Assembly: GCF_016863635.1 (NCBI RefSeq)
Contig: NZ_BOPG01000048.1
Location: forward strand, 1-64,000
Length of the DNA: 64,000 bases
Reading direction: 5' to 3'
DNA from: Virgisporangium aurantiacum
GTDB lineage: Bacteria > Actinomycetota > Actinomycetes > Mycobacteriales > Micromonosporaceae
Numbering within the stretch: position 1 is the stretch's first letter; the number at the start of each line of letters is the position of its first letter. Under the pieces are notes generated by a model, which was not told the DNA's origin, ran no database searches, and was given only the letters and a program-made list of their open reading frames with translations. Positions 45,082 through 54,670 of the stretch are shown one piece after another. The translations under genes and the position numbers were made by a program.

Positions 45082-46245
45082 TCAATCCTTCTCGGCCAGC
45101 GTCAGCTCGATGCCGCCGACCAGGTCGGCGCACACGTTGTAGATGAACGCGCCGAGCGTGGCGAGTGCCGTGAACAGGACCACGTTGACCGCGCCCAGCA
45201 GGGCCGAGCCGCCGACGACGCCCTTAGCCGTGATCTTGAAGCCGTCGCCGGCGGTGCCGCCCGCGTTGCCGACGAGTTCGGCCAGGGCCTTGTTGACCTC
45301 GTCGAAGACGCCCATGGCGTCGAGGGCCAGGTACAGCACCGAGGTGGCGACCACGGCCACGAAGAACAGCACCAGCGACACCGCGAACGAGAACTTCATC
45401 ATCGACCACGGGTCGATCCGCTTGATGTGGAGGCGGGCCCGTCGGGTGCCGCCGGCGCCGGCGCGACTGGACGCGGCACCGGCGACGGTTGCCCGGGCGG
45501 CGCGCACGGCCTCGGTGACCCGGGCGGCGCCCGTGATGGGGCCGGTGGTCTCGCGGTCGTGCTCGGTGCCGGGTGGACGGGCACCGACGCTCGCCGCGCC
45601 GCGTGCCGACGCCCCGACGGGACGGCCGGCCGCACCGACGCCCGTCGGCAGTGCCTGGGTGCCCACGGAGTCGCCGCCCTGGGACGGCACCAGCACGTCG
45701 GGCGGGGGTGCCATGCCGGGCGCCCGGGTGAACGCCGGAGCGGACCCGGTAGCTTCACCGACGACCGCCCGACCGACGACGGCCCGACCGGCCGCGGAAC
45801 CGGACACCGGGCGCGGCGGCCCGGACGTCGGCGCCGGCGAACCGGATGCGGCGCCGGCCGGTGGTGGCGGGAAGAACACCGGCCCGGCCACCGGAGGCGC
45901 GATCGGACCGGTGCCGGGCGGCCCGGAAGCGGCTGGCACCGTGCCGACCGGCCGCCCGAAGTCGCTGCGCGGCGGGGCGGCAGGCGGCGCGGAGGACGGC
46001 GGCGGAGCGCCCGGGCCGGCCGGCCGGGGGCCCGAACGGGCGCCGTCGGACGGCCGGTCTTCCGGCTTCGCGAGGCTCGGGCGGTTGCCCGGCCCGGACC
46101 CAGGCGAGCCGCCGGACGCCGCGCCCGGCGAGGCGCCGGACCCGGTGCCGCGTGCCGCGGTGGGAGGTTCCTGGTCGGACGTGCCGGCCTTTCCTGCCGC
46201 GGCTTCGGCCGCCCGTGCGTTGGCGGCCGCCTGAGTTTCGGTCAT
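45082..46245 (-). CDS. DUF3566 domain transmembrane protein
   Basis: A 387-aa protein. The N-terminal about 270 residues are Pro/Gly/Ala-rich and disordered; the C-terminal DUF3566 domain (about 278-387) has two helices (FSFAVSLVLFFVAVVATSVLY and VNVVLFTALATLGAFIYN) with the family start LHIKRIDPWSMMK. The mycobacterial homologue beside gyrA is CwsA-like, linked to cell-wall synthesis. It begins 3 bp after gyrA ends, so they are co-transcribed. Confidence 0.93.
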   Translation of the reverse strand: MTETQAAANARAAEAAAGKAGTSDQEPPTAARGTGSGASPGAASGGSPGSGPGNRPSLAKPEDRPSDGARSGPRPAGPGAPPPSSAPPAAPPRSDFGRPVGTVPAASGPPGTGPIAPPVAGPVFFPPPPAGAASGSPAPTSGPPRPVSGSAAGRAVVGRAVVGEATGSAPAFTRAPGMAPPPDVLVPSQGGDSVGTQALPTGVGAAGRPVGASARGAASVGARPPGTEHDRETTGPITGAARVTEAVRAARATVAGAASSRAGAGGTRRARLHIKRIDPWSMMKFSFAVSLVLFFVAVVATSVLYLALDAMGVFDEVNKALAELVGNAGGTAGDGFKITAKGVVGGSALLGAVNVVLFTALATLGAFIYNVCADLVGGIELTLAEKD

Positions 46246-46248
46246 CGG

Positions 46249-49200
46249 CTAGTCCTGTTCGTCCGGCTCATCGGCGTTGCGGGCTATGGCGATGAGGGTC
46301 ACGCCCGAGGGCAGGTCCATGAGCTTGACCCCCATTGTGTTCCGGTCTCGTGTTCGACGTACAGGTTTGACCGGGGTTCTGATCACTCCCCCGTTCGAGG
46401 TGATCGCGAACAGTTCATCATCTGGATTGATGACGACTGCTCCGACCAGCCCACCCCGGCGGGAGGTGATTTTAGCGGTCAGGACGCCCTTGCCACCGCG
46501 CCCTTGTACCGGATACTCCTCGATCGGAGTTCGTTTCGCGAATCCACCGTCTGTAGCTACCAGAACATCCATACCGTCCCGAACCACCTCCATCGACAGC
46601 AACTCGTCACCGTCGGTGAAGCGCATTCCGATCACTCCGGAGGTGGCCCGCCCCATCGGCCGGAGAGTGTCGTCGTTGGCGGTGAAGCGGATCGCCTGCG
46701 CGTGCTTGCTCACCAACAACAGATCCTCGTCCGGGCCGACCAGTGCCGCACCGACCAGTTCATCATCGTCGCGCAAGTTGATCGCGATGATGCCGCCTGA
46801 CCGGTTTGAGTCGAACTCTTCGAGTTTGGTCTTCTTGACCAGGCCGTTCTTCGTGGCCAGCACGAGGTACGGAGCCACCTGGTAGTTGCTGATCTGGATG
46901 ACCTGGGCGATGTGCTCCTCGGGCTGGAACGCCAGCAGGTTGGCCACGTGCTGGCCCTTGGCCACCCGTTGCGCCTCGGGAAGCTCGTACGCCTTGGCCC
47001 GGTACACCCGGCCCTTGTTCGTGAAGAACAGCATCCAGTCGTGGGTCGAGGTGACAAAGAAGTGACTCACGATGTCGTCCTGGCGCAGCGTGGCGCCGGA
47101 GACACCCTTGCCGCCGCGCTTCTGCGAGCGGTAGAGGTCGACCTTGGTGCGCTTGGCGTAGCCGGTGCGGGTGATCGTGACCACCACGTCTTCCCGGGCG
47201 ACGAGGTCTTCCATGGAGACCTCGCCGTCGAACGGAATGATCTGCGTGCGGCGCTCGTCGCCCCACTTCTCGACGATCGCGGCCAGCTCGTCGGAGATGA
47301 TCTTCCGCTGCCGCTCCGGCTTGGCGAGGATGTCCTGCAGGTCGGCGATCTCCAGCTCGATGCGGCCGAGCTCGTCGATGATCTTCTGACGTTCGAGTGC
47401 GGCCAACCGGCGCAGCTGCATGTCGAGGATCGCGACGGCCTGCACCTCGTCGATGTCGAGCAGCCGGATCAGGCCGCCGCGCGCCTCTTCCACCGTGGGC
47501 GAGCGCCGGATCAACGCGATGACCTCGTCGAGCGCGTCGAGCGCCTTGACCAGACCGCGCAGGATGTGCGCCCGCTCCTCGGCCTTGCGCAGCCGGTACC
47601 GGGTGCGCCGGACGATGACCTCGACCTGGTGCGCCACGTAGTACCGCACGAACTGCGCCAGGTTCAACGTGCGCGGCACGCCGTCGACCAGCGCCAGCAT
47701 GTTGGCGCCGAACGTCTCCTGCAACTGGGTGTGCTTGTACAGGTTGTTCAGCACGACCTTGGCCACCGCGTCGCGCTTGAGCACGATCACGATGCGCATG
47801 CCGGTGCGGCCGGACGACTCGTCGCGGATGTCGGCGATTCCGGCGAGCTTGCCCTCCTTGACCAGCTCGGCGATGCGCTCGGCCAGGTTGTCGGGGTTGA
47901 CCTGGTAGGGCAGCTCGGTGACGACCAGCGTCGCGCGGCCGCGCCGGTCCTCGTCGACGTCGACGACCGCGCGCATGCGGATCGAGCCGCGGCCGGTGCG
48001 GTAGGCGTCGTTGATGGCCTGCTGGCCGACGATGAGGCCGTAGGTCGGGAAGTCGGGGCCCTTGACAATCGTGATCAGGTGGTCGAGCGTGGCCGCCTCG
48101 TCGACGTCCGGGTTTTCGAGGCACCACTGCACGGCCGCGGCGATCTCGCGCAGGTTGTGCGGCGGGATCTTGGTGGCCATGCCGACCGCGATGCCCTCGG
48201 ACCCGTTCACCAGCAGGTTCGGGATCCGCGACGGGAGAATCGTGGGCTCCTGCGCCCGCCCGTCGTAGTTGGGCTGGAAGTCGACGGTGTCCTCGTCGAT
48301 GTCCCGCAGCATCTCCATCGCCAGCGGGTCGAGCCGCGACTCGGTGTTGTGGCTGACGAACCCGTTCGTGATGAACGAGTGGTCGTCGGTGTCGACCCGG
48401 ATGCTGAACACCGGCTGCGTGCCGGCCGGCGTCACCCCGATGACCTCGGCGTAGTGGAACCGGCCGTCGGCCAGCGGCTCGGTGACCGTCCGCAGGTCGC
48501 TCTCGCTCAGGTGCGCCGAAAGCTCGCGGGTGAACGCGGCCATGCCGGGCACGCGGGCGCCACGCACCGCGGCGCTACGGCCGCGAGCGCGGCCGAGCTC
48601 CGCCTGGAGCTTGCGCTGGCGGCGGCCCAAAAAGCCCACATTGGACGCGAATGAGCGCACCTCGCCGTACCCCACGACCACGGCGAACCCGGTGCCACCC
48701 CGCCGGCTGATCCGGCTGACGACCCCGAACTCCAGCAGCAACTGCTGCACCTCACGGGCCAACCGGACGCTCCGGGTGGGGTACGAGACCCGGATGGTTT
48801 CGCGTGAAACATTCGTGACGCCGTCGCCCTCGAAGAGCGCCCGCAGGAACGCCACCTTGACCACCGGCGCCGCACCCCAGATGAAGCCGGGCACCCGGTC
48901 GGGTGCCACGAGATCACCCAGCGGCTGGACGTCCATCTCGAACAGGCCACCCGGCCGCTCGGTGACCGTGCGCCCGGTGCCGACCGCCGAGTCGTAGGCG
49001 GCGAGGACGCGGGTGAAGTACTCCTCGTCGGTGGTGCAGAACCCGGCGTGGTCGCCGGACACCCAACCCGCCGCGGTGAACGCGCCGGCCACGATGGCGG
49101 CGTCGAGCTCCTTGCCGGCCGCCAGGCCGACCTCGGCCGCCGGGGTGCGCTGGACGACCACCCGGTCGCCCGGCCGCACCTCCTCGAGCAGCTTCCACAG

Positions 49201-49992
49201 CAGCGTCGGCACTCCCCCGACCGGAACCAGGGCCAGCACCGGGTGGTTGTGCGTACCGGTGACCTCGTAGCCGTCGCGCGTGCGCAGCGTCAGCGTCGGG
49301 TGGCTGCCGGAGTGGAAGAACTTCGTGGCCCGCACCGGGTTGGCGCTGCGGTCGAGCACCTTGAGGTCGATGTCGTGGGTGGAGTTCGGCTCGGCGCCCG
49401 GCACGATGTCGCCGATGCGGACGGTGCCCTCGACGGTGCGCACGAGCGTGTCGCCGGTGACGCAGTACCGCATGGCCGCCGGCGGGTCGTTGCCCGGCGA
49501 ACCGAAGTTGCCGTTGCCGTCGACCAGCGGGTAGCGCAGCGACCACGGCTGCGCCATGCGGACCAGCGCGTCGTAGATCGACGAGTCACCGTGCGGGTGG
49601 AACTGGCCCATCACGTCGCCGACGACCCGGGAACACTTCACGTACCCGCGATCGGGCCGGTAGCCGGAGTCGAACATGGCGTACAGGATCTTGCGGTGCA
49701 CGGGCTTGAGGCCGTCGCGGACGTCGGGCAGCGCCCGGCCGACGATGACGCTCATCGCGTAGTCGAGGTACGAGCGTTGCATCTCGACCTCGATGCCGAC
49801 CGGCTCGATGCGGCTGCCGGTGCCGTCGCCCTCGTTGCCGGCGGCCGCGCCCACGAGGCCGGCCTCGGTGGGGGTCTCGCCGGCACCGGCGCCGACCGGC
49901 CCGCTCATGGGATCGGACTGACCGCCGGTGGCCTCATCGGTGGCCCCATCGCCCGCACTGTCGTCGGGACGCGCGCCATCAGGCTCTGTCAC
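46249..49992 (-). CDS. gyrA: DNA gyrase subunit A, interrupted by an intein
   Basis: A 1247-aa precursor of the ATP-dependent supercoiling enzyme. The DNA cleavage domain runs from about residue 66 with the active-site Tyr176 in AAMRY, immediately followed by the intein (177-549). The extein resumes at TESRLDPLAMEM. The C-terminal beta-pinwheel domain contains the GyrA box (QKRGGKG). It starts with GTG 49992 behind AAGGAAG, and has an unusual 60-residue Gly/Asp-rich N-terminus. Splicing gives about 874 aa, a normal GyrA length. Confidence 0.96.
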   Translation of the reverse strand: MTEPDGARPDDSAGDGATDEATGGQSDPMSGPVGAGAGETPTEAGLVGAAAGNEGDGTGSRIEPVGIEVEMQRSYLDYAMSVIVGRALPDVRDGLKPVHRKILYAMFDSGYRPDRGYVKCSRVVGDVMGQFHPHGDSSIYDALVRMAQPWSLRYPLVDGNGNFGSPGNDPPAAMRYCVTGDTLVRTVEGTVRIGDIVPGAEPNSTHDIDLKVLDRSANPVRATKFFHSGSHPTLTLRTRDGYEVTGTHNHPVLALVPVGGVPTLLWKLLEEVRPGDRVVVQRTPAAEVGLAAGKELDAAIVAGAFTAAGWVSGDHAGFCTTDEEYFTRVLAAYDSAVGTGRTVTERPGGLFEMDVQPLGDLVAPDRVPGFIWGAAPVVKVAFLRALFEGDGVTNVSRETIRVSYPTRSVRLAREVQQLLLEFGVVSRISRRGGTGFAVVVGYGEVRSFASNVGFLGRRQRKLQAELGRARGRSAAVRGARVPGMAAFTRELSAHLSESDLRTVTEPLADGRFHYAEVIGVTPAGTQPVFSIRVDTDDHSFITNGFVSHNTESRLDPLAMEMLRDIDEDTVDFQPNYDGRAQEPTILPSRIPNLLVNGSEGIAVGMATKIPPHNLREIAAAVQWCLENPDVDEAATLDHLITIVKGPDFPTYGLIVGQQAINDAYRTGRGSIRMRAVVDVDEDRRGRATLVVTELPYQVNPDNLAERIAELVKEGKLAGIADIRDESSGRTGMRIVIVLKRDAVAKVVLNNLYKHTQLQETFGANMLALVDGVPRTLNLAQFVRYYVAHQVEVIVRRTRYRLRKAEERAHILRGLVKALDALDEVIALIRRSPTVEEARGGLIRLLDIDEVQAVAILDMQLRRLAALERQKIIDELGRIELEIADLQDILAKPERQRKIISDELAAIVEKWGDERRTQIIPFDGEVSMEDLVAREDVVVTITRTGYAKRTKVDLYRSQKRGGKGVSGATLRQDDIVSHFFVTSTHDWMLFFTNKGRVYRAKAYELPEAQRVAKGQHVANLLAFQPEEHIAQVIQISNYQVAPYLVLATKNGLVKKTKLEEFDSNRSGGIIAINLRDDDELVGAALVGPDEDLLLVSKHAQAIRFTANDDTLRPMGRATSGVIGMRFTDGDELLSMEVVRDGMDVLVATDGGFAKRTPIEEYPVQGRGGKGVLTAKITSRRGGLVGAVVINPDDELFAITSNGGVIRTPVKPVRRTRDRNTMGVKLMDLPSGVTLIAIARNADEPDEQD
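48346..49464 (-). mobile_element. GyrA intein (373 aa)
   Basis: In-frame intein at the catalytic-Tyr site used by mycobacterial GyrA inteins. It starts at Cys177 (CVTGDTLV, block A), has block B GTHNHPVL, and ends HN549 before Thr. A homing endonuclease domain is between: the second acidic motif is FLRALFEGDG, but the first motif reads GAFTAAGW, where GAFxSEG with an acid is expected. Splicing residues are complete, so protein splicing should work, while the endonuclease is probably dead. Confidence 0.93.
48796..48811. promoter_or_regulatory. Degenerate parS-like sequence inside the gyrA intein
   Basis: GGTTTCGCGTGAAACA differs from the parS consensus only at positions 1 and 7. It is coding sequence for VSRET in the intein and may be chance, but it is about 8 kb from oriC. 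Confidence 0.35.
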
Positions 49993-50046
49993 TGATCTTC
50001 CTTACTCGTCTGTCGAAGGTGCCGGGCGGGGCTGTAAGCATCTGGA

Positions 50047-52002
50047 TCAGATGTCCAGGAAGCGCACGTCCTTCGCGTTGCGCTGGATGAACGACCGGCG
50101 TGCTTCGACGTCTTCACCCATCAAGACGCTGAAGAGCTCATCCGCGGTTGCGGCGTCGTCGAGGTTGACCTGACGCAACGTGCGGGTGGCCGGGTTCATC
50201 GTGGTCTCCCACAGCTCCGGGTAGTTCATCTCGCCGAGACCCTTGAACCGCTGGATGTCGTCGGGCTTGGCGTTGGCCTTCTTCTCCTGGCGCAGCCGGA
50301 TCAGACCGTCGCGCTCGCGGTCGGAGTACGCGTACTGGGCGTCGTCGCCCTTCTTGTTCCACTTGATCTTGTACAGCGGCGGCGCGGCCAGGTAGACGTG
50401 ACCGAGTTCCACCAGCGGGCGCATGAACCGGAACAGCAGGGTGAGCAGCAGCGTCTGGATGTGCTGGCCGTCGACATCGGCGTCGGCCATCAGGATGACC
50501 TTGTGGTACCGCAGCTTCGCGATGTCGAACTCGTCGTGGATACCGGTGCCGAGCGCCGTGATCAGCGACTGGACCTCGTTGTTCTTCAGCACCCGGTCGA
50601 TGCGGGCCTTCTCGACGTTCAGGATCTTGCCGCGGATCGGCAGGATCGCCTGGGTGACCGGGTCGCGACCCTGCTTGGCCGAGCCACCGGCGGAGTCGCC
50701 CTCGACGATGAACAGCTCCGACACGCGCGGGTCGGTGGACTGGCAGTCGGCCAGCTTGCCCGGCATCGAGCCCGACTCCAGCAGCGACTTGCGCCGGGCC
50801 AACTTGCGGGCCTGTGCCGCCGCGATCCGGGCGCGGGCCGCCTGCGTGGCCTTGGTAATGATCATCTTGGCCTCGGCTGGGTTGCGCTCCAGCCAGTCGG
50901 CCAGCCACTCGTTGCAGGCTTTCTGCACGAAGCTGCGAACCTCGGTGTTGCCGAGCTTGGTCTTGGTCTGGCCCTCGAACTGCGGCTCGCGCAGCTTCAC
51001 CGAGATGATCGCCGCGAGCCCCTCGCGGATGTCTTCACCGGAGAGCTTCTCGTCGCCCTTGAGGATCTTCTTGTCGGACCCGTACTTGTTCACGATGCCG
51101 GTGAGCGAGGTACGGAAGCCCTCCTCGTGCGTGCCGCCCTCGTGCGTGTTGATCAGGTTGGCGAATGTGAACACGCTCTCGCCGTACGACTCGTTCCACT
51201 GCATGGCCACCTCGACCGCCATGCCGTCGCCCTCGGCGCTGAACTCGATGACCGACTTGTGGATCGCGGTCTTGGTCTTGTTCAGGTGCCGCACGAAGTC
51301 GGCGATGCCGCCCTTGTAGCAGAAGGTGACCTCACGCGCCTTCTGCTCCTCGCCCTCGGTGCCAGGGCGCAGGTCGCGCAGCGCAATCGTGAGGCCGCGG
51401 TTGAGGAACGCCCGCTCCTCGAGCCGGCGGTAGATCGTCTCGTAGTTGAAGACCGTGGTCTCGAAGATCTTGTCGTCGGGCCAGAACGTGACCGTGGTGC
51501 CGGTTTCCTGGGTGGCCTCGCCCTTCTCCAGCGGCGCGGCCGGCTTGCTGTTGAGGTAGGTCTGCCGGTAGACGTGGCCGTCCTTGCGGATCTCGACCTC
51601 GACCTTGACCGACAGCGCGTTCACCACCGAGACACCGACACCGTGCAGACCGCCGGAGACCTGGTACGCCTTGCCCTCGAACTTGCCGCCGGCGTGGAGC
51701 ATGGTGAGCGCCATCTCCAGACCGGTCTTCTTCGTCTTGGCGTTGACGTCGACCGGGATGCCACGGCCGTTGTCGATCACCCGGATCGCGCCGTCGGGCA
51801 AAATGGTGACGTCGATGCTGTCGCAGAAGCCGCCCAGCGCCTCGTCGACGGAGTTGTCGACGACCTCCCACACGAGGTGGTGCAGGCCGCGCTCGCCGGT
51901 GGAGCCGATGTACATACCTGGTCGCTTACGGACAGCCTCCAGGCCCTCCAGCGCTGTCATCGTGGAGGCGGTGTACTCGGACTGCTGCTTCGGCGATGCC
52001 AC
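50047..52002 (-). CDS. gyrB: DNA gyrase subunit B
   Basis: The ATPase subunit of gyrase (651 aa). The GHKL ATP site shows NSVDEALGG, DNGRGIPVD and GGLHGVGVSVVNALS; the TOPRIM domain has EGDSAGGSAKQGRD and DADVDGQHI; the C-terminal tail is typical. GTG 52002 (VASPKQQSEY) is chosen since the family begins here and the upstream frame is Arg-rich shadow. It is co-directional with gyrA 54 bp later. Confidence 0.97.
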   Translation of the reverse strand: MASPKQQSEYTASTMTALEGLEAVRKRPGMYIGSTGERGLHHLVWEVVDNSVDEALGGFCDSIDVTILPDGAIRVIDNGRGIPVDVNAKTKKTGLEMALTMLHAGGKFEGKAYQVSGGLHGVGVSVVNALSVKVEVEIRKDGHVYRQTYLNSKPAAPLEKGEATQETGTTVTFWPDDKIFETTVFNYETIYRRLEERAFLNRGLTIALRDLRPGTEGEEQKAREVTFCYKGGIADFVRHLNKTKTAIHKSVIEFSAEGDGMAVEVAMQWNESYGESVFTFANLINTHEGGTHEEGFRTSLTGIVNKYGSDKKILKGDEKLSGEDIREGLAAIISVKLREPQFEGQTKTKLGNTEVRSFVQKACNEWLADWLERNPAEAKMIITKATQAARARIAAAQARKLARRKSLLESGSMPGKLADCQSTDPRVSELFIVEGDSAGGSAKQGRDPVTQAILPIRGKILNVEKARIDRVLKNNEVQSLITALGTGIHDEFDIAKLRYHKVILMADADVDGQHIQTLLLTLLFRFMRPLVELGHVYLAAPPLYKIKWNKKGDDAQYAYSDRERDGLIRLRQEKKANAKPDDIQRFKGLGEMNYPELWETTMNPATRTLRQVNLDDAATADELFSVLMGEDVEARRSFIQRNAKDVRFLDI

Positions 52003-52450
52003 TCTCGGTCGCTTTCTTGCCCGGCCGGGAGCCGGGCAGGGTCGGGCGGACGCGCGGAAGTACCGGGTAGCGGATCCTGGTGGATGCCCCGACTGGCGAC
52101 CGCGACGCACGCTTATGGAGTGCTCCGTCAATCTTACTGGGTACGGACGACAGAATGCGCCTCGCAGGCACCTGTGGCGCGCGTAGCGGGGAGAAAGTCC
52201 CCCGTCGCATCTCCCCCCACGCGGGCCGGGGAGCCGGGGCGCCCGTGAGGCGCTGCGCACCCGGGGCCGGGGCCGGCGGACCCGCGCCGGGAGGACGGCT
52301 CGCCAAACTGTCGCCGTTAGCGTAGATTCCGCGCGCGGTGGATGGGCAGGTACCACTGAACGGGACACGACCGTATTAAGGGGACGCGGTGAGCGTCATT
52401 CGTGCGGCGCACGGTGCACGATGGGGACGAAGAGCGAGGTGAACGGGCGG
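52003..52450. other. 448-bp divergent promoter region of gyrB
   Basis: No gene is seen. It lies between gyrB (minus) and a plus-strand hypothetical gene, and should carry both promoters. GC-rich direct repeats (GGGGCCGGGGCCGGCGG) occur at about 52259-52290. No consensus hexamers are certain. Confidence 0.5.
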
Positions 52451-53008
52451 ATGGGGCTGGACAACGTTGCGGTTCAGTGGCCCCGCACGGGTCGCTTCTA
52501 CGATCCTGTCGCCCCGGCCGAGTTCGTCGACTTCGAGGCCATGGCCGACAGCAGCCCGACGATGCCCGGCCCGGCGGCCGCGCTCGCCGACCACATCGCC
52601 AAGACCGGCACGGTGCGCGCCACCGGTTACAGCGAACTCGTCGACCTCCTGCTCGGGCTCGGCAGTGTGCTCTACGCCACTGACGCCAGCGCGGAGGACG
52701 AGGACCCGGTGCTCGACCCCGACCAGTGCGCCTGGGTGGCCGGCGGCCTGGAGCGCTTCCTCGCCGGGCACCGTGACCACGGCGAGGAGGTCACGTTCGA
52801 GTCGGTCGGCGCGGTGATGCGCAAGGCCCTGGAGGGCACCCGGCTCGCCGAGCAGCAGCTGCGCTGGCTCGACGGTCGTCTCGACGCTTTACGCGACGAA
52901 TCGGGCGAACCGCCGCAGTGGAGCTTCACGCTCACCGAACTCACGGTGCTGTCCGCCTTCTACCGGCGGTGCGCCGACCGCGGCTTCGCCGTCTACGCGG
53001 ATTTCTAG
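52451..53008 (+). CDS. Hypothetical protein
   Basis: A 185-aa acidic soluble protein, unrecognised. It is mostly helical (ALADHIAKTG, GGLERFLAGHRDHGE, RLAEQQLRWLDGRLDALRDESG) without membrane segments. ATG 52451 follows GGGCGG; ATG 52421 would add ten residues. It points at the convergent DciA gene 8 bp away and appears co-located with gyrB in relatives. Confidence 0.7.
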   Translation: MGLDNVAVQWPRTGRFYDPVAPAEFVDFEAMADSSPTMPGPAAALADHIAKTGTVRATGYSELVDLLLGLGSVLYATDASAEDEDPVLDPDQCAWVAGGLERFLAGHRDHGEEVTFESVGAVMRKALEGTRLAEQQLRWLDGRLDALRDESGEPPQWSFTLTELTVLSAFYRRCADRGFAVYADF

Positions 53009-53016
53009 GCCGGATC

Positions 53017-53562
53017 TCACCCGTACGTGTCGCGGGGGCCCCGACCACGCACCCGGCGCGGGCCCCGCGACCACGACGGCGCAACCGGGCCGTGGATGTG
53101 CAGTTTGCGCACCACACCGTCGCCGACCTCGGCGGCGATCGTCTTGATCAGCTTCCCGGCCAGCAGCCGTAGCTGGGTGGCCCACGAGGTCGAGGACGCC
53201 TCGATGGTCAGCTCGCCGTTCTCCAGCTTCACCGGCCGGCACTTCTCGGCCAGGTCGGCGCCGACCACCGTGGCCCACTCGCCGAAGATCCGCGCCTCGG
53301 CGGCCGGCTTCTGCCAGCCCCGGGCCTTGACCAGCTTCGCGAGCAGCGCTCCGAACGGCTGGGGATCGCGCGGGTCGGGCCCGGGGCCCGAGTAGCCGCG
53401 CAGCCGGCGTCCATTCGAACCACCGTCACCGACGGCCCGGCGGCGCGGCGGAACCTTGCGCCGCGCGAGCGCCGCGTCGAGCGCGGCGCGGGCCAGTTCC
53501 GGACCGGCCAGGCCCTCGGGGACGCCGGGAACGCCCTTGTTGTCTTTCGACTCTTCAGCCAC
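53017..53562 (-). CDS. DciA-like DUF721 protein
   Basis: A 181-aa member of DUF721/DciA, a loader that helps the replicative helicase in bacteria without DnaC. The domain (about 75-165) shows IFGEWATVVGADLAEKCRPVKL and LTIEASSTSWATQLRLLAGKLI. The first about 70 residues are basic and disordered. GTG 53562 overlaps the recF stop by 8 bp, giving the start. It follows recF as usual in actinomycetes. Confidence 0.88.
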   Translation of the reverse strand: MAEESKDNKGVPGVPEGLAGPELARAALDAALARRKVPPRRRAVGDGGSNGRRLRGYSGPGPDPRDPQPFGALLAKLVKARGWQKPAAEARIFGEWATVVGADLAEKCRPVKLENGELTIEASSTSWATQLRLLAGKLIKTIAAEVGDGVVRKLHIHGPVAPSWSRGPRRVRGRGPRDTYG

Positions 53563-54670
53563 GTCGCACCTCGCCGTCCTGGACAAGATATCGGGCCCCC
53601 CGCAGGCGGACCGGGACGTCGTCGTCGACCGCGCAGGTGACGAGCACCTGTTCGGCGCCGGACACCAGGTCGGCGAGCCGCTCGCGGCGGCCCGAGTCGA
53701 GCTCGGCGAAGACGTCGTCGAGGACGAGCACCGGCTCGGCGCCGCCGTCGCGCAGCAACTCGTACGCGGCCAGCCGCAGCGCCAACGCGACCGACCAGGA
53801 CTCGCCGTGGCTCGCGTAGCCCTTGGCGGGCAGGTCGCCCAGGGTCAGCGCCAGGTCGTCGCGGTGCGGGCCCACCAGGGTGACGCCGCGCTCGATCTCG
53901 GCCGGCCGCCGCTCCACGATCGCCTCGGCGAGCGCCTTCTCAAGGTCGGCGCCTTCCGGCGCCGGCGTTTTCGAGACGTATGCCAGCCCGGCCGCGCCCC
54001 GGCCCGCCGCCACCGCCTCGTACGCGGTGGTGACGAGCGGCCCGAGCGTCGCCGCCAGCTCCAGCCGCGCCGCCCACAGCTTCGCGCCGTGCTGGGCCAG
54101 GTGGGTGTCCCAGACGTCGAGCGTGGACAGGTCGCCGCCGGCGCCCCGGACCCGCTTGGTGAGGTAGGCCGTGCGCAGCAACGCGTTGCGCTGCTTCACG
54201 ACCCGCTCGTAGTCGGCCCGCACGGCCGCCATCCGGGGCTGGCGGGCCACCAGCAGCTCGTCGATGAACCGGCGCCGGCCGTCGGGATCGCCCCGCACCA
54301 GCGCGATGTCCTCGGGTGCGAACAGCACCAGCTTCACCGCGCCGAGGATGTCGCGGGCCCGGGAGGCGGGCGCCCGGCCCAGCCGCGCCTTGTTCGCCCG
54401 GCCCGGCTCGATCTGCAGCTCCACGAGCAGCTCGCGGCCCTCGTTGACCATCTCGGCCCGGACCACCGCCCGCTCGGCGCCGGAGCGTACGAGCGGGGCG
54501 TCGGTGGCCACCCGGTGCGAACCCAGCGTCGCCAGGTAGCCCAGCGCCTCGACCAGGTTCGTCTTGCCCACGCCGTTGGGGCCGACCAGGACGGCCGGAC
54601 CCGCCTCGAACTCGACGAGCACCCGCTGGTAACTGCGGAAGTCGACAAGCTCGAGGCGGCGGACGAACAT
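53555..54670 (-). CDS. recF: DNA recombination/repair protein RecF
   Basis: A 371-aa SMC-like ATPase that helps RecOR load RecA at gaps. Walker A is GPNGVGKTNL, signature SWSVALALRLA region, Walker B LVLDDVFAELD. It begins immediately at the end of gnd (stop 54671) and overlaps the DciA gene by 8 bp. Confidence 0.96.
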   Translation of the reverse strand: MFVRRLELVDFRSYQRVLVEFEAGPAVLVGPNGVGKTNLVEALGYLATLGSHRVATDAPLVRSGAERAVVRAEMVNEGRELLVELQIEPGRANKARLGRAPASRARDILGAVKLVLFAPEDIALVRGDPDGRRRFIDELLVARQPRMAAVRADYERVVKQRNALLRTAYLTKRVRGAGGDLSTLDVWDTHLAQHGAKLWAARLELAATLGPLVTTAYEAVAAGRGAAGLAYVSKTPAPEGADLEKALAEAIVERRPAEIERGVTLVGPHRDDLALTLGDLPAKGYASHGESWSVALALRLAAYELLRDGGAEPVLVLDDVFAELDSGRRERLADLVSGAEQVLVTCAVDDDVPVRLRGARYLVQDGEVRRG

